Notes: generated from the letters alone by a model not told the origin. Shown: positions 1-6,643, numbered from the stretch's first letter. The stretch is DNA of 11,266 nt from Lachnospiraceae bacterium (GCA_014804285.1 JAAVAA010000076.1:1-11266), one strand, 5' to 3'. A program made the numbers and translations.

Positions 1-5
1 AAAAA

Positions 6-35
6 TTGACCAAAATGTACTTCCAAACGTGTATA
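6..35 (+). promoter_or_regulatory. Possible promoter of the sigma factor gene
   Basis: TTGACC at 6-11 and TGTATA at 30-35 are separated by 18 bases and lie just before the ribosome site of the sigma factor gene. The -35 box is close to consensus and the -10 box is weak. An ECF-type autoregulated promoter in the same stretch is equally possible; too little upstream DNA is visible to decide. Confidence 0.35.
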
Positions 36-56
36 TAGTGAAAGGAGGACATTGAT

Positions 57-545
57 ATGGAAAAATCATCAATACAGCCGACGGATAGCGCCGAAGCAAT
101 AGTTCATATCTACGGTAATATGTTGTTTAGGTTGTGCTTAGTTATTCTGGGGAATGATACAGATGCAGAAGATGCAGTACAGGAAACTATAATCAAATAT
201 CTTCAAAAAGCTCCATCTTTTGAAAATTCTGAACACGAAAAAGCATGGCTCATTACAGTTGCTAAAAACGAATGCCGTAATATGCTCCGATATAGACAGC
301 GCCACCAACAAATCAGCCTTGAGTATTTGGAGAATATCTCTTTCGATGCATCTGATAACGGAATCTTGGAAGCCCTTATGTCTTTACCTGAAAAATTTCG
401 CCTTGTCCTTATACTGTATTATGTTGAAGAATACCGTATAGAGGATATTGCACACATCATCAAAAAAACGTCATCAGCGGTAAAGATGCGATTGCAAAAA
501 GGCAGGAAACTTCTTGAAGAAAAATATAGGAAGGAGTATTTATGA
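57..545 (+). CDS. ECF-type RNA polymerase sigma factor
   Basis: A sigma-70 family factor of the extracytoplasmic-function class, which directs RNA polymerase to a small regulon. The 162-residue length is typical. Region 2 spans about residues 15-81, with the family pattern DAEDAVQETIIKYLQK at 36-51 and the helix EKAWLITVAKNECRNMLR at 61-78. Region 4 is at about 104-153, with LPEKFRLVLILYYVEEYRIEDIA followed by a helix-turn-helix ending in VKMRLQKGRKLL. The ATG at 57 has an AAAGGAGGA ribosome site at 41-49. The stop is at 543-545, and the next gene, a one-pass membrane protein, starts one base later. This layout is typical of a sigma/anti-sigma pair, so activity is probably held in check by membrane sequestration. 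The regulated genes cannot be told from the sequence. Confidence 0.92.
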   Translation: MEKSSIQPTDSAEAIVHIYGNMLFRLCLVILGNDTDAEDAVQETIIKYLQKAPSFENSEHEKAWLITVAKNECRNMLRYRQRHQQISLEYLENISFDASDNGILEALMSLPEKFRLVLILYYVEEYRIEDIAHIIKKTSSAVKMRLQKGRKLLEEKYRKEYL

Positions 546-546
546 A

Positions 547-1161
547 ATGAACATGAAAAATTTTAAAAAAACTATTGAAAAGATAGAGATGTCACAAGAG
601 ATACAAGAGCGTATCATCAGAAATTGTAACTCAAAAAGAACATTTGATATGGAGGAATACCCAATGAATAAATCTAAAAAATTTCAGTTAAGAAAGTTAA
701 TCCCACTGGCTGCCGCCTTGTCGGTTTTTGTTTGTCTTTCAATAGTCGGTGTTGCAGCAGTAAAAAACGGCTTTTTTAAAGACGTTACCTATTGGAACGG
801 AACTGTCATTGGGACAACATATGAACAAGCTTCAGAGGAAATTGAAGTAAATGTAACTATTGTTGACAACGAGCTTATGGTTTTAGTAACTATGCTTTTT
901 CCCGATAAGCCCCCATATAGTGTATTTGAAGAGTTTGGCATCAGCAGCTATCAAATAACTGATATGTCCGGAATCGTAATCATTAAAGACGCAGGTACTG
1001 AATTATCTCAGATCAGCGATGGTCAGGCAGAAATAAAAATCTCCTTAGAAGGAATCGAGAGTGGAAACTACAAGCTAATCATCAATAAATATGTTGGCAG
1101 CGCAAAAGCAGATCAACCACTTGAAATCAGCGGAATTTGGGAGTGTGAATTTAAGCTTTGA
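547..1161 (+). CDS. Probable membrane anti-sigma factor (DUF4179-like layout)
   Basis: A 204-residue one-pass membrane protein, probably the anti-sigma partner of the preceding ECF factor. The start was set at ATG 547 (MNMKNF) because GGAAGGAG at 529-536 lies at a workable distance and the sigma stop is at 545; an in-frame ATG at 514 would overlap the sigma gene and has no comparable site. The cytosolic part (1-49) contains the helix NFKKTIEKIEMSQEIQERII, the pattern seen at the start of clostridial anti-sigma proteins. One membrane segment is at about 51-72 (LIPLAAALSVFVCLSIVGVAAV). The outer part (73-204) is rich in beta-type sequence with no motif I can name. No zinc-binding HxxxCxxC anti-sigma motif is present. 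Assignment rests on position and topology. Confidence 0.72.
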   Translation: MNMKNFKKTIEKIEMSQEIQERIIRNCNSKRTFDMEEYPMNKSKKFQLRKLIPLAAALSVFVCLSIVGVAAVKNGFFKDVTYWNGTVIGTTYEQASEEIEVNVTIVDNELMVLVTMLFPDKPPYSVFEEFGISSYQITDMSGIVIIKDAGTELSQISDGQAEIKISLEGIESGNYKLIINKYVGSAKADQPLEISGIWECEFKL

Positions 1162-1218
1162 GACACTTATTCTCCTGCTTTTAACATGTAAATCAGTGAG
1201 ATAACCGGACTAATAATC

Positions 1219-1881
1219 TTACTTGCTTATATGTGGATAAATCGTTGTAAAATAAGATATTAAATTATATCCGCAATGTGCAATAATACAACAAAGTATT
1301 GAATCAGTCTTTATATAAAGCAATCCCAATATAATTCCACATACAAATGCTGATAAAGTTTGCACCATATTAAAATGTAAGATTGCAAAAAACAAAGCGG
1401 AAATAAATAACGCCCCTATAACTCCATAAGTATTTTTCAACCCTCCCAGTACAAACCCTCTCATTAAAATTTCTTCTATTACAGGTGCAATAATGCATAC
1501 TTGCAATAGACTTGTAATAGGCGACTTAATCAAACTTTGAATTGCCGCTTGATAATCCTGTTCACTTTGGGGAAAAACACTTTCAAATATAGGATCTAAA
1601 CATTTATCCAAAAGCAGGAAAAATAAAACAGAACAACAAACAGCCAAAAGAATACCCATTGGTGTGACATTAGACAATATACGTATTTCATACCTGCTCT
1701 TGAGTACACAAATAAAGCCTACTGCACATATCATTATAACTATAATATTTATCCATTCTGAATAATTTGGAAATTTCTTTCTCCAAACCGCTATATTTAA
1801 AAAAGTATAAAGAAGCATAATTCCGAAATATGCAGCTACCCACATAATTGCATTACCAATTTTCAATGTCTTTTCTCCCAT
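1219..1881 (-). CDS. CPBP-family intramembrane glutamic protease (CAAX/Abi type)
   Basis: A multi-pass membrane protein of 220 residues with all three family motifs: EEILMRG at 136-142 (the EExxxR motif), FAILH at 165-169 (FxxxH) and HCGYN at 202-206 (HxxxN). Family members include Rce1-type CAAX proteases and bacterial proteins tied to bacteriocin immunity or membrane processing. The substrate here is unknown, and no bacteriocin gene or CAAX-bearing product is visible. The ATG at 1881 lacks a good ribosome site; a TTG at 1866 (codon 6) has GGGAG eight bases ahead, so the true start may be five codons later. A weak promoter-like pair (TTGCAA 1941-1946, TATGAT 1916-1921, 19-base spacer, minus strand) precedes it. 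It converges on the anti-sigma gene, with no clear terminator in the 57-base gap. Confidence 0.88.
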   Translation of the reverse strand: MGEKTLKIGNAIMWVAAYFGIMLLYTFLNIAVWRKKFPNYSEWINIIVIMICAVGFICVLKSRYEIRILSNVTPMGILLAVCCSVLFFLLLDKCLDPIFESVFPQSEQDYQAAIQSLIKSPITSLLQVCIIAPVIEEILMRGFVLGGLKNTYGVIGALFISALFFAILHFNMVQTLSAFVCGIILGLLYIKTDSILCCIIAHCGYNLISYFTTIYPHISK

Positions 1882-1954
1882 ATCATAATAATTTCATTAA
1901 ATGTGCTTCGCTAAAATCATATCTGTAAAAATAGGTTACATTGCAAATAAATCA

Positions 1955-2755
1955 TCAAGCGTAATTACAGACTGGATTTTTCCGTGTAAGAATTAAACAG
2001 CAGTAAATCGTTGATTTTGTTCCTAATGCTTCCGTAAACTCTCCGGAGATCCCCAGCTCCATTTTAATCTGATATAATTGATCTTTCATTCCTTCCTGAG
2101 ACGATATCTCTTCGATCCTTGCATCAAACCTTTCCACCTTTGCGCTCTGCTCATCATAGGTTGCCATATATTCATCAAGTGTTTCCTGATACAACGGGGA
2201 CAGTTCAAGTTTTTTTAGCCATTTCAAATGCGCGAATGTCCATTTCGTTCCATCATAATGATAACCATGCCTCAAACAAAACGCATTGATCTGCTGTTTT
2301 ACTTTCTTTAAGGCTTTCTTATGGTCATCCCTCATCCGCAGATACTCCTTCACGGAATCATCTTCTTCTGTCGGTATATATACCGGATGATATCCGCCAT
2401 AGGAAAGGCATTGGGCAATCATATGGGCATCTCTGGCATCCGTCTTTATGCGCTGTCCCTGCTGTGTCAGCATCGTAGTCGGTGCAAGGATTACGCATTT
2501 GACCCCGGCTGCCATAAGCTGGTTGTAAAGCGAGTAACCCAGACATCCTGCCTCGTATCCGCATTCAATATCATATGTGTCTTCCAGCCCAAGTTTCATT
2601 TTTAAGTTTTCAATGAACATCAGGATATTTTTATAACCCGGTGTTACTTGAATGTTGGCAAAAACCCGATCTTCCGCCCCGATTACCGGCTCCATTGCAC
2701 ATAAAGTGTAGTTTGTACTATGGACATCCATTCCAATTTTTAGTATTCTTTTCAT
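1955..2755 (-). pseudogene. 3'-truncated IS110-family transposase
   Basis: The first roughly 220 residues match the DEDD (RuvC-like) half of IS110-family transposases: IGMDVHST with D10, the YEAG motif with E68, and KTDARDA with D106 and D109, followed by the usual helical region (134-220). Full-length relatives are about 400 residues and end in a second domain with the catalytic serine. Here the family-like sequence stops near residue 220-235 and the frame closes at 266 after a tail (from about ELGISGEF on) that does not look like the IS110 C-terminus. The element therefore appears dead. The ATG at 2755 has a perfect AAGGAGGT ribosome site at 2763-2770, so the start end is intact. I could not place the outer ends or a target duplication. 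Whether the break is a deletion or an old insertion cannot be decided here. Confidence 0.85.
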
Positions 2756-2880
2756 ATAGGTGACCTCCTTTTGTATGCGGTAATCCCTGTTACCACTGTT
2801 CTTATCAAACTTTAGTATGCAGGTAAATCCACGTTGCTACAAATGTGGGGTCACTTCATATTATCTAACAGACCTGTATG
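2756..2880 (-). other. Noncoding 5' region of the IS110 remnant with small stem-loops
   Basis: This stretch precedes the transposase start. It can form GGTAA/TTACC (2779-2783 with 2790-2794) and a bulged CCAC-TTG/CAA-GTGG hairpin (2829-2848). In intact IS110-group elements the long noncoding end before the transposase gene encodes the bridge RNA, so this may be what is left of that region. The exact element end is not visible, and no target or donor guide loop could be assigned. Confidence 0.3.
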
Positions 2881-2881
2881 T

Positions 2882-2918
2882 TTTACTTAATCCAGTAACA
2901 GAAATAATTTTAAGTAAA
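2882..2918. repeat. Palindrome A (9-bp arms), partner of palindrome B
   Basis: TTTACTTAA at 2882-2890 and TTAAGTAAA at 2910-2918 are perfect inverted repeats. The loop contains GTAACAGAAATAA (2895-2907). The same core recurs on the other strand in palindrome B, so these are two copies of one element in opposite orientation. Function unknown; operator, recombination site and relic of a small hairpin element are all possible. Confidence 0.7.
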
Positions 2919-2964
2919 GTCTAACATTGCCAGACAAAAAAATAAATAGATATATCACTTATAC

Positions 2965-3001
2965 TCTACTTAATCATGTTATTTCTATTACATTAAGTAG
3001 A
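2965..3001. repeat. Palindrome B (10-bp arms), inverted copy of palindrome A
   Basis: TCTACTTAAT at 2965-2974 and ATTAAGTAGA at 2992-3001 are perfect inverted repeats. Read on the minus strand the loop holds GTAATAGAAATAA (plus-strand 2979-2991), which differs from the core of palindrome A by one base. The two copies differ by small insertions around the core. Between this element and the toxin promoter (3002-3117) I see only AT-rich DNA with no gene or clear structure. Confidence 0.7.
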
Positions 3002-3117
3002 TTATAACGAAAACATTATAAAAAAAGCTTCACCTATTCTTTTCTAAAAATATTGATTTTCTCTGTGTTTTCAGAATTTTGCAGTCGATTTACAGCCAAA
3101 GACTTTTGCAAATTTGA

Positions 3118-3146
3118 TTGACATACATTAATAAAAAACATATAAT
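3118..3146 (+). promoter_or_regulatory. Consensus sigma-A promoter of the MazF-like gene
   Basis: TTGACA at 3118-3123 and TATAAT at 3141-3146 are perfect -35 and -10 hexamers with the ideal 17-base spacer. Transcription would start near 3153, giving a leader of about 20 bases with AAGGAG at 3161-3166 before the ATG at 3173. No operator dyad overlaps the hexamers, so strong unregulated transcription would be expected from sequence alone. Confidence 0.88.
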
Positions 3147-3172
3147 CCAATATAAATGCTAAGGAGACTCGC

Positions 3173-3805
3173 ATGAATATTGACCTTGCAAAAACTCAAC
3201 AGTATCTTGATTGGCTCAAGGACAAGTTATACCTAAATACTATAGCTCCATCAGCAAAAAACCGTATTATTTATAGGGGACAAGTATATCGCTGCAAATT
3301 TGGTATAGGCATAGGTAGTGAAGAGAGCAAAGAAAGACCTTGTGTTATTCTCCAGTATAACTCTGCCAATAGAACGTCACCCAATACACTTGTTGCGCCT
3401 ATCACACATACTACTTCTACTTTACCCATCGTGGTACCCATTGCAGATAAAATTGATTCCTCTGGCAAAGTCATTCTTGATGGCAATGTATTATTAGGAA
3501 ATATTACTTGTGTAAGTAAGGCTAGACTGGGAGACTATATTACTGACCTCACGCCAAATGAAATGAAAGCAGTCGATAAAGCAATCTCTATATCTCTTAA
3601 TATAAGTCATTACTACCAGACATTGCAAAATGACCTTAATGATAAGCTGCAGTACATAGAAAAATTGAAGGAGTCTCGATCCAGACTTCAATCCGATTTG
3701 ACTACTCAGCAGACTCAAATTGCTGAAATTCAATCTCTATTAGATAAATACAACTTTTCAGATACATCAAGTCTTGCTGCATATTTAGAAAACATTCTAA
3801 AATAA
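3173..3805 (+). CDS. MazF/PemK-family endoribonuclease-like toxin with C-terminal coiled coil
   Basis: The MazF/PemK-like domain is at about residues 33-145: RGQVYRCKF (35-43), GSEESKERPCVILQ (48-61, matching the family G-x-E-x-x-x-x-RP-x-VI pattern), the strand LVAPITHTT (73-81), and LGNITCVSKARLGDYI (108-123), equivalent to the family V-x-x-x-QIRTVSKxRL stretch. Members are usually 110-120-residue ribonucleases that cut mRNA at short sites. This protein is 210 residues: it adds about 30 residues at the front and a coiled coil at about 146-192 rich in Q, L, K and D. No antitoxin gene lies next to it on either side; a dead IS110 gene is upstream and a hairpin-rich noncoding region downstream. 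AAGGAG at 3161-3166 supports the ATG at 3173. Ribonuclease activity is inferred from family only, and control by its own coiled coil or by the downstream RNA is open. Confidence 0.82.
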   Translation: MNIDLAKTQQYLDWLKDKLYLNTIAPSAKNRIIYRGQVYRCKFGIGIGSEESKERPCVILQYNSANRTSPNTLVAPITHTTSTLPIVVPIADKIDSSGKVILDGNVLLGNITCVSKARLGDYITDLTPNEMKAVDKAISISLNISHYYQTLQNDLNDKLQYIEKLKESRSRLQSDLTTQQTQIAEIQSLLDKYNFSDTSSLAAYLENILK

Positions 3806-3808
3806 GTG

Positions 3809-3837
3809 TGGACAAGTTACTTTTTTCATGCTAGTAT
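3809..3837 (+). promoter_or_regulatory. Promoter-like sequence in front of the hairpin region
   Basis: TGGACA at 3809-3814 (five of six matches) and TAGTAT at 3832-3837 (four of six) are 17 bases apart and begin four bases after the toxin stop codon. A start near 3844 would make an RNA that consists mainly of the three hairpins downstream. No open reading frame with a ribosome site follows. Confidence 0.4.
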
Positions 3838-3843
3838 AAAGGT

Positions 3844-4047
3844 ACAAGAAAGGTACTCACGAGTGGGGTATCAGTATAGTTGTTCAAGTAAGGGAACTAC
3901 GAGTGAGTTCCCTTTACTTATGTCCATACATAATATTTTTTTCAATACATATAATATTATTACAATTTTTCTTTGGACGGGTGCCGAAGAAACTATTGTA
4001 ACCAAGTAAAGGAAGCCACGAGCGGGCTTCCTTATACATTTTTTATT
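3844..4047 (+). ncRNA. Candidate structured small RNA with three ACGAGYG-loop hairpins
   Basis: Three hairpins share the seven-base loop ACGAG(T/C)G while their stems differ. Hairpin 1: arms 3852-3858 and 3866-3872, with G-T pairs. Hairpin 2: arms 3886-3898 and 3906-3919, 13 pairs with one bulged base. Hairpin 3: arms 4009-4017 and 4025-4033, nine perfect pairs. A constant loop on changing stems is what selection on RNA structure gives. Hairpins 2 and 3 are each preceded by CAAGTAA. GTCCA and TGGAC, on either side of the AT-rich linker between hairpins 2 and 3, could pair over a longer distance. The region directly follows the MazF-like gene and has its own promoter-like sequence, so it may be a separate RNA or the 3' end of the toxin mRNA. 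I recognise no described RNA family. Confidence 0.45.
4009..4047 (+). terminator. Terminator-like hairpin 3 closing the toxin/RNA region
   Basis: AAGGAAGCC (4009-4017), loop ACGAGCG and GGCTTCCTT (4025-4033) form a nine-pair stem followed by ATACATTTTTTATT (4034-4047). The T run begins a few bases after the stem, so this is a slightly relaxed intrinsic terminator. It faces the terminator of the opposing CotH operon at 4060-4087. Confidence 0.65.
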
Positions 4048-4051
4048 CGCA

Positions 4052-4087
4052 GAAGAAAAGGAGCTTCCCGACTTCTCGGAAAGCCCC
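4052..4087 (-). terminator. Intrinsic terminator of the VTC-DUF4956-CotH operon
   Basis: On the minus strand GGGGCTTTCCGA (4087-4076), loop GAAG and TCGGGAAGCTCC (4071-4060) give a 12-pair stem with two G-T pairs, followed by TTTTCTTC (4059-4052). It starts 22 bases after the CotH stop codon. Confidence 0.85.
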
Positions 4088-4109
4088 ATAAAATCTAGCT
4101 TTTTTATGA

Positions 4110-5960
4110 TTACTCAATGATAGCAGCCTCACGACCAGAACCAACAGTTCTACCACCCTCACGCATTCCAAAACCCATAGATCCCATATCCGAAAGCGAA
4201 ATTCCTGATGCATCCACAAGTGAATCCTGATCCTTAGCTTGTTCCTGAGCAGTTGCAGGAATTTCTCCCGTAAGCTGCCCCCTGACACTCTCCGCCCGAA
4301 GCAGACAAAAATCCTTTAACGCGGCCGCACCTTTTTCAAATTCCTCGTAACTACAAAATTTTGTGGGATCCTTCTCCACATAAGGAGCAATCAACGCCTG
4401 TACCTGCGTAATCATTTCTTCAAAATATCCGCTGTAAAAATAATCGTCTATAAACTCGGCAAAATATTGATGATAGCTTTCGGTATACTCTTCATCAGCA
4501 AAGATCCACGCAAGCATGGGCCTGTCTTCCACATTGCTGCCGGATACCGGCGTGTCAATCGGATAATTCACCATATCGCCTGCATCCTTTTGAGAATCAA
4601 ATCCGCCGAAAGCAAGGTTGTAGTCCCATGGAATCATTGAAAGTTTGCCCTCATCCTCATACAAATAATAATTATGCATCAAGGTTCCGGTATAACTGTC
4701 AAAATTGCAGACAAAATTGTGAACCACAAAGTAACGCAGCACAGCTTCCACATCCACCGCACTCTCCACATCTTCTTTCTCGGAAAGCTTCTTTAGTGAA
4801 GTGATCAGGCGATCTTTGTCTCCATCTGAAATATCTGTTTTAGCATTGTCAAATATATTCTGATAACTTTCGTAATCGTCATCCGAGTAGATCAGAGCCA
4901 CGTCATTACTTCCCATGTGACCTTTTCCCATGGAATCATTTTCCATGGGATTGTTTCCCCTGGGGTTGTTTTCCTTAGGATCATTTCCCGCGGGATTGTT
5001 TCCTTTAGAATCTCTTCCCATGGGATTGCCTCCCGGTTCATGAAATTCCGACTGATCCTTTAATTCCCCAAATTCTAGCATACTTTCAGGATCTCCGAAC
5101 TCCGGCACACCCTCAAATCCGCCAAACTCCGGCATGCTCTCAGGGTCTCCAAACTCCGGCATTTCTCTCATATCATCTGGCAGTCCTGGAATCTCTTCCT
5201 TATCCCGGTCAGGCTCCCATCTACTTGTATCTTCCGGTGAATCCTTCCGCTGATCAGGCGAAAACTGCGCTTCCTCGTCCTCCATGAAATTTTTTATATC
5301 GTCCGGATCAAATCTTCCGCCATTTCCACGTCCTCCGCCCATATCCATGCTGTCCGGCTTATAAAGATTTCCGTAATCATTGCCATAATTACGCATAAGG
5401 AAGCTTTCTTCCACTCCTTCAACCGCCAGATAAAGACCCCAGTCCTCACCGTTTACCCTGATGTAAACATAGCTGCAAAGCGGTGCTGCCACCCCGAAGT
5501 CCCGCATCATACGATATACCAGATAGTCTTTCATATAGGTATTGTCCTGTATGATATTATTCAGGCTAATCTTATCCAGACCATGATAGGTCTTACCGCT
5601 CTCATAACAGTCAAATTCGAGCTTGAAGCTGTAACGATCGTTTCCATATGCCGCCACGGAACTTAAGGATGTATTTCCCTTTGCCCGAATCCCCACATTC
5701 TTGTACGCCTCCCCATCGATCACCACTGCACATGGAGAATATTCTTCATTTTCACAATTGTCAATGAAGTTATCCCAATCATCCATTACAAGATCAATGG
5801 TATGTACTTTGGAATCATCAAATAGCCCTGATGCATAGCCGACCTGCGCCGCAACCGGTACAACCCCCAGCTTTTGGGCATTTATGAAGAATATCGTCAG
5901 AAGCAGAACCATCGCCAGCACTCCACAGCATATTTTATCAATATGTTTATGCGTTGACAT
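4110..5960 (-). CDS. CotH-type protein kinase, membrane-anchored or secreted
   Basis: A 616-residue member of the CotH kinase family (the Bacillus spore-coat kinase is the model). Residues 10-27 form a signal or anchor segment, placing the rest outside. Family motifs follow in order: GIRAKGNTS (90-98), SFKLEFD with K113 (111-117), LNNIIQD (133-139), WGLYLAVEGVEE (174-185), CNFDSYTG with D421 (418-425), HNYYLY (429-434) and IPWDYNLAFGG with D446 (443-453). The last two aspartates sit where the family's metal-binding and catalytic residues lie; this is by pattern, not structure. Residues 202-354, between the two halves of the fold, are a Gly-rich then acidic repeat insert (separate entries). 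No sortase signal is seen. AGGAGG about eight bases before the ATG overlaps the DUF4956 stop codon, so translation is probably coupled. Third gene of the operon. The phosphorylated substrate is unknown. Confidence 0.9.
   Translation of the reverse strand: MSTHKHIDKICCGVLAMVLLLTIFFINAQKLGVVPVAAQVGYASGLFDDSKVHTIDLVMDDWDNFIDNCENEEYSPCAVVIDGEAYKNVGIRAKGNTSLSSVAAYGNDRYSFKLEFDCYESGKTYHGLDKISLNNIIQDNTYMKDYLVYRMMRDFGVAAPLCSYVYIRVNGEDWGLYLAVEGVEESFLMRNYGNDYGNLYKPDSMDMGGGRGNGGRFDPDDIKNFMEDEEAQFSPDQRKDSPEDTSRWEPDRDKEEIPGLPDDMREMPEFGDPESMPEFGGFEGVPEFGDPESMLEFGELKDQSEFHEPGGNPMGRDSKGNNPAGNDPKENNPRGNNPMENDSMGKGHMGSNDVALIYSDDDYESYQNIFDNAKTDISDGDKDRLITSLKKLSEKEDVESAVDVEAVLRYFVVHNFVCNFDSYTGTLMHNYYLYEDEGKLSMIPWDYNLAFGGFDSQKDAGDMVNYPIDTPVSGSNVEDRPMLAWIFADEEYTESYHQYFAEFIDDYFYSGYFEEMITQVQALIAPYVEKDPTKFCSYEEFEKGAAALKDFCLLRAESVRGQLTGEIPATAQEQAKDQDSLVDASGISLSDMGSMGFGMREGGRTVGSGREAAIIE
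4899..5033 (-). repeat. 15-nt tandem repeat (nine pentapeptide units) in CotH
   Basis: Residues 310-354 consist of nine consecutive five-residue units of the form (G/E)-N-(N/D)-P-x, for example GNNPA, GNDPK, ENNPR, GNNPM and ENDSM. The first and last units are diverged. The DNA period is 15 bases, so unit gain or loss keeps the frame. It directly follows the 27-nt array. Confidence 0.85.
5028..5162 (-). repeat. 27-nt tandem repeat (five nine-residue units) in CotH
   Basis: Residues 267-311 are five nine-residue units: MPEFGDPES, MPEFGGFEG, VPEFGDPES, MLEFGELKD and QSEFHEPGG. The first three are closely alike and the last two diverged. The segment is acidic and probably an extended spacer on the outer side of the membrane. 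The last two residues are shared with the start of the 15-nt array. Confidence 0.85.
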
Positions 5961-5971
5961 ACTGCTGCCTC

Positions 5972-6643
5972 CTACCCCATGTATTCCCCGTTATAGCTGA
6001 CCAATACAGCGCTGTTTATTCCGTCCATATCGGCAAGCTCATTGATAAAATCCGTATTATCCTCTTTCATGCGAATCTCCAGATTAAGCTCCACCAATCC
6101 TTTTTGCGCTGTTTTACTTTTTACAACACATTTTCTTACCTTTCCCGCTAGAAAGTCCAATGCTTTTTGTTCGCTTGTATGTCCTTCACAACTAAGCACT
6201 ACAATATAAGGATTCAGATGCGGCTTCCTGTTAACAAAAACAAGCAGCGCAATTCCGATAGCCAGACTTCCCACAACTGCAAGAGGAATCATTCCTGCTG
6301 CCAATACGATTCCCACCGCAATGGACCAGAACAAAAATGCAATATCTAAAGGTTCCTTGATCGCAGTCCGAAATCTTACAATGGACAAAGCTCCCACCAT
6401 GCCCAGCGACAGCACCACGTTGGAAGTAACTGCAAGAATCACTACCGTTGTGATCATCGTAAGAGCAATCAGCGTTACTCCGAAACTGGAGGAATACATA
6501 ACGCCAGAAAAAGTCTTTTTGTAAACCAGAAAAATAAACATTCCCAGCCCAAACGCCAGTACAAGTGCCAGAACCATATCAAATGCGCCAACGCTTCCTA
6601 CATTTTCCAAAAAACTTGATTTAAAAATATCCTGAAAAGTCAT
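5972..6643 (-). CDS. DUF4956 membrane protein
   Basis: A 223-residue protein with about four membrane segments (near 21-40, 53-75, 99-117 and 119-137) and the DUF4956 signature GALSIVRFRTAIKEPLD at 84-100, directly before the third segment. The C-terminal part (about 145-223) is soluble, probably cytosolic, and has an alternating strand-helix pattern like a small ferredoxin-type (ACT-like) domain. No biochemical role is firmly established for the family. It sits between a VTC-domain protein (53-base gap upstream) and a CotH kinase (11-base gap downstream), a grouping seen repeatedly in Firmicutes, so it may be a channel or scaffold linking a cytosolic polymer synthase to an outside kinase; that is inference. 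AAGGAG lies about eight bases ahead of the ATG at 6643. Confidence 0.88.
   Translation of the reverse strand: MTFQDIFKSSFLENVGSVGAFDMVLALVLAFGLGMFIFLVYKKTFSGVMYSSSFGVTLIALTMITTVVILAVTSNVVLSLGMVGALSIVRFRTAIKEPLDIAFLFWSIAVGIVLAAGMIPLAVVGSLAIGIALLVFVNRKPHLNPYIVVLSCEGHTSEQKALDFLAGKVRKCVVKSKTAQKGLVELNLEIRMKEDNTDFINELADMDGINSAVLVSYNGEYMG

Noticed and set aside
1162..1218. Terminator between the convergent anti-sigma and CPBP genes
   Set aside because: Only a weak bulged TTATTCTC/GAGATAA pairing with a 21-base loop and no T run on either strand.
3806..4009. 67-residue frame on the plus strand after the toxin
   Set aside because: No ATG start or ribosome site, and it runs through two hairpins; the region looks structural rather than coding.
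3844..4047. CRISPR array or classic type III antitoxin repeats
   Set aside because: The three hairpins are not identical direct repeats, spacing is irregular (40 and 119 bases), there are no cas genes, and type III systems place repeats before the toxin.
4043..4288. 81-residue minus-strand frame at the end of CotH, considered as a frameshifted CotH tail
   Set aside because: The sequence has no membrane or sorting features of a lost tail and runs through the terminator stem; CotH ends cleanly at 4110.
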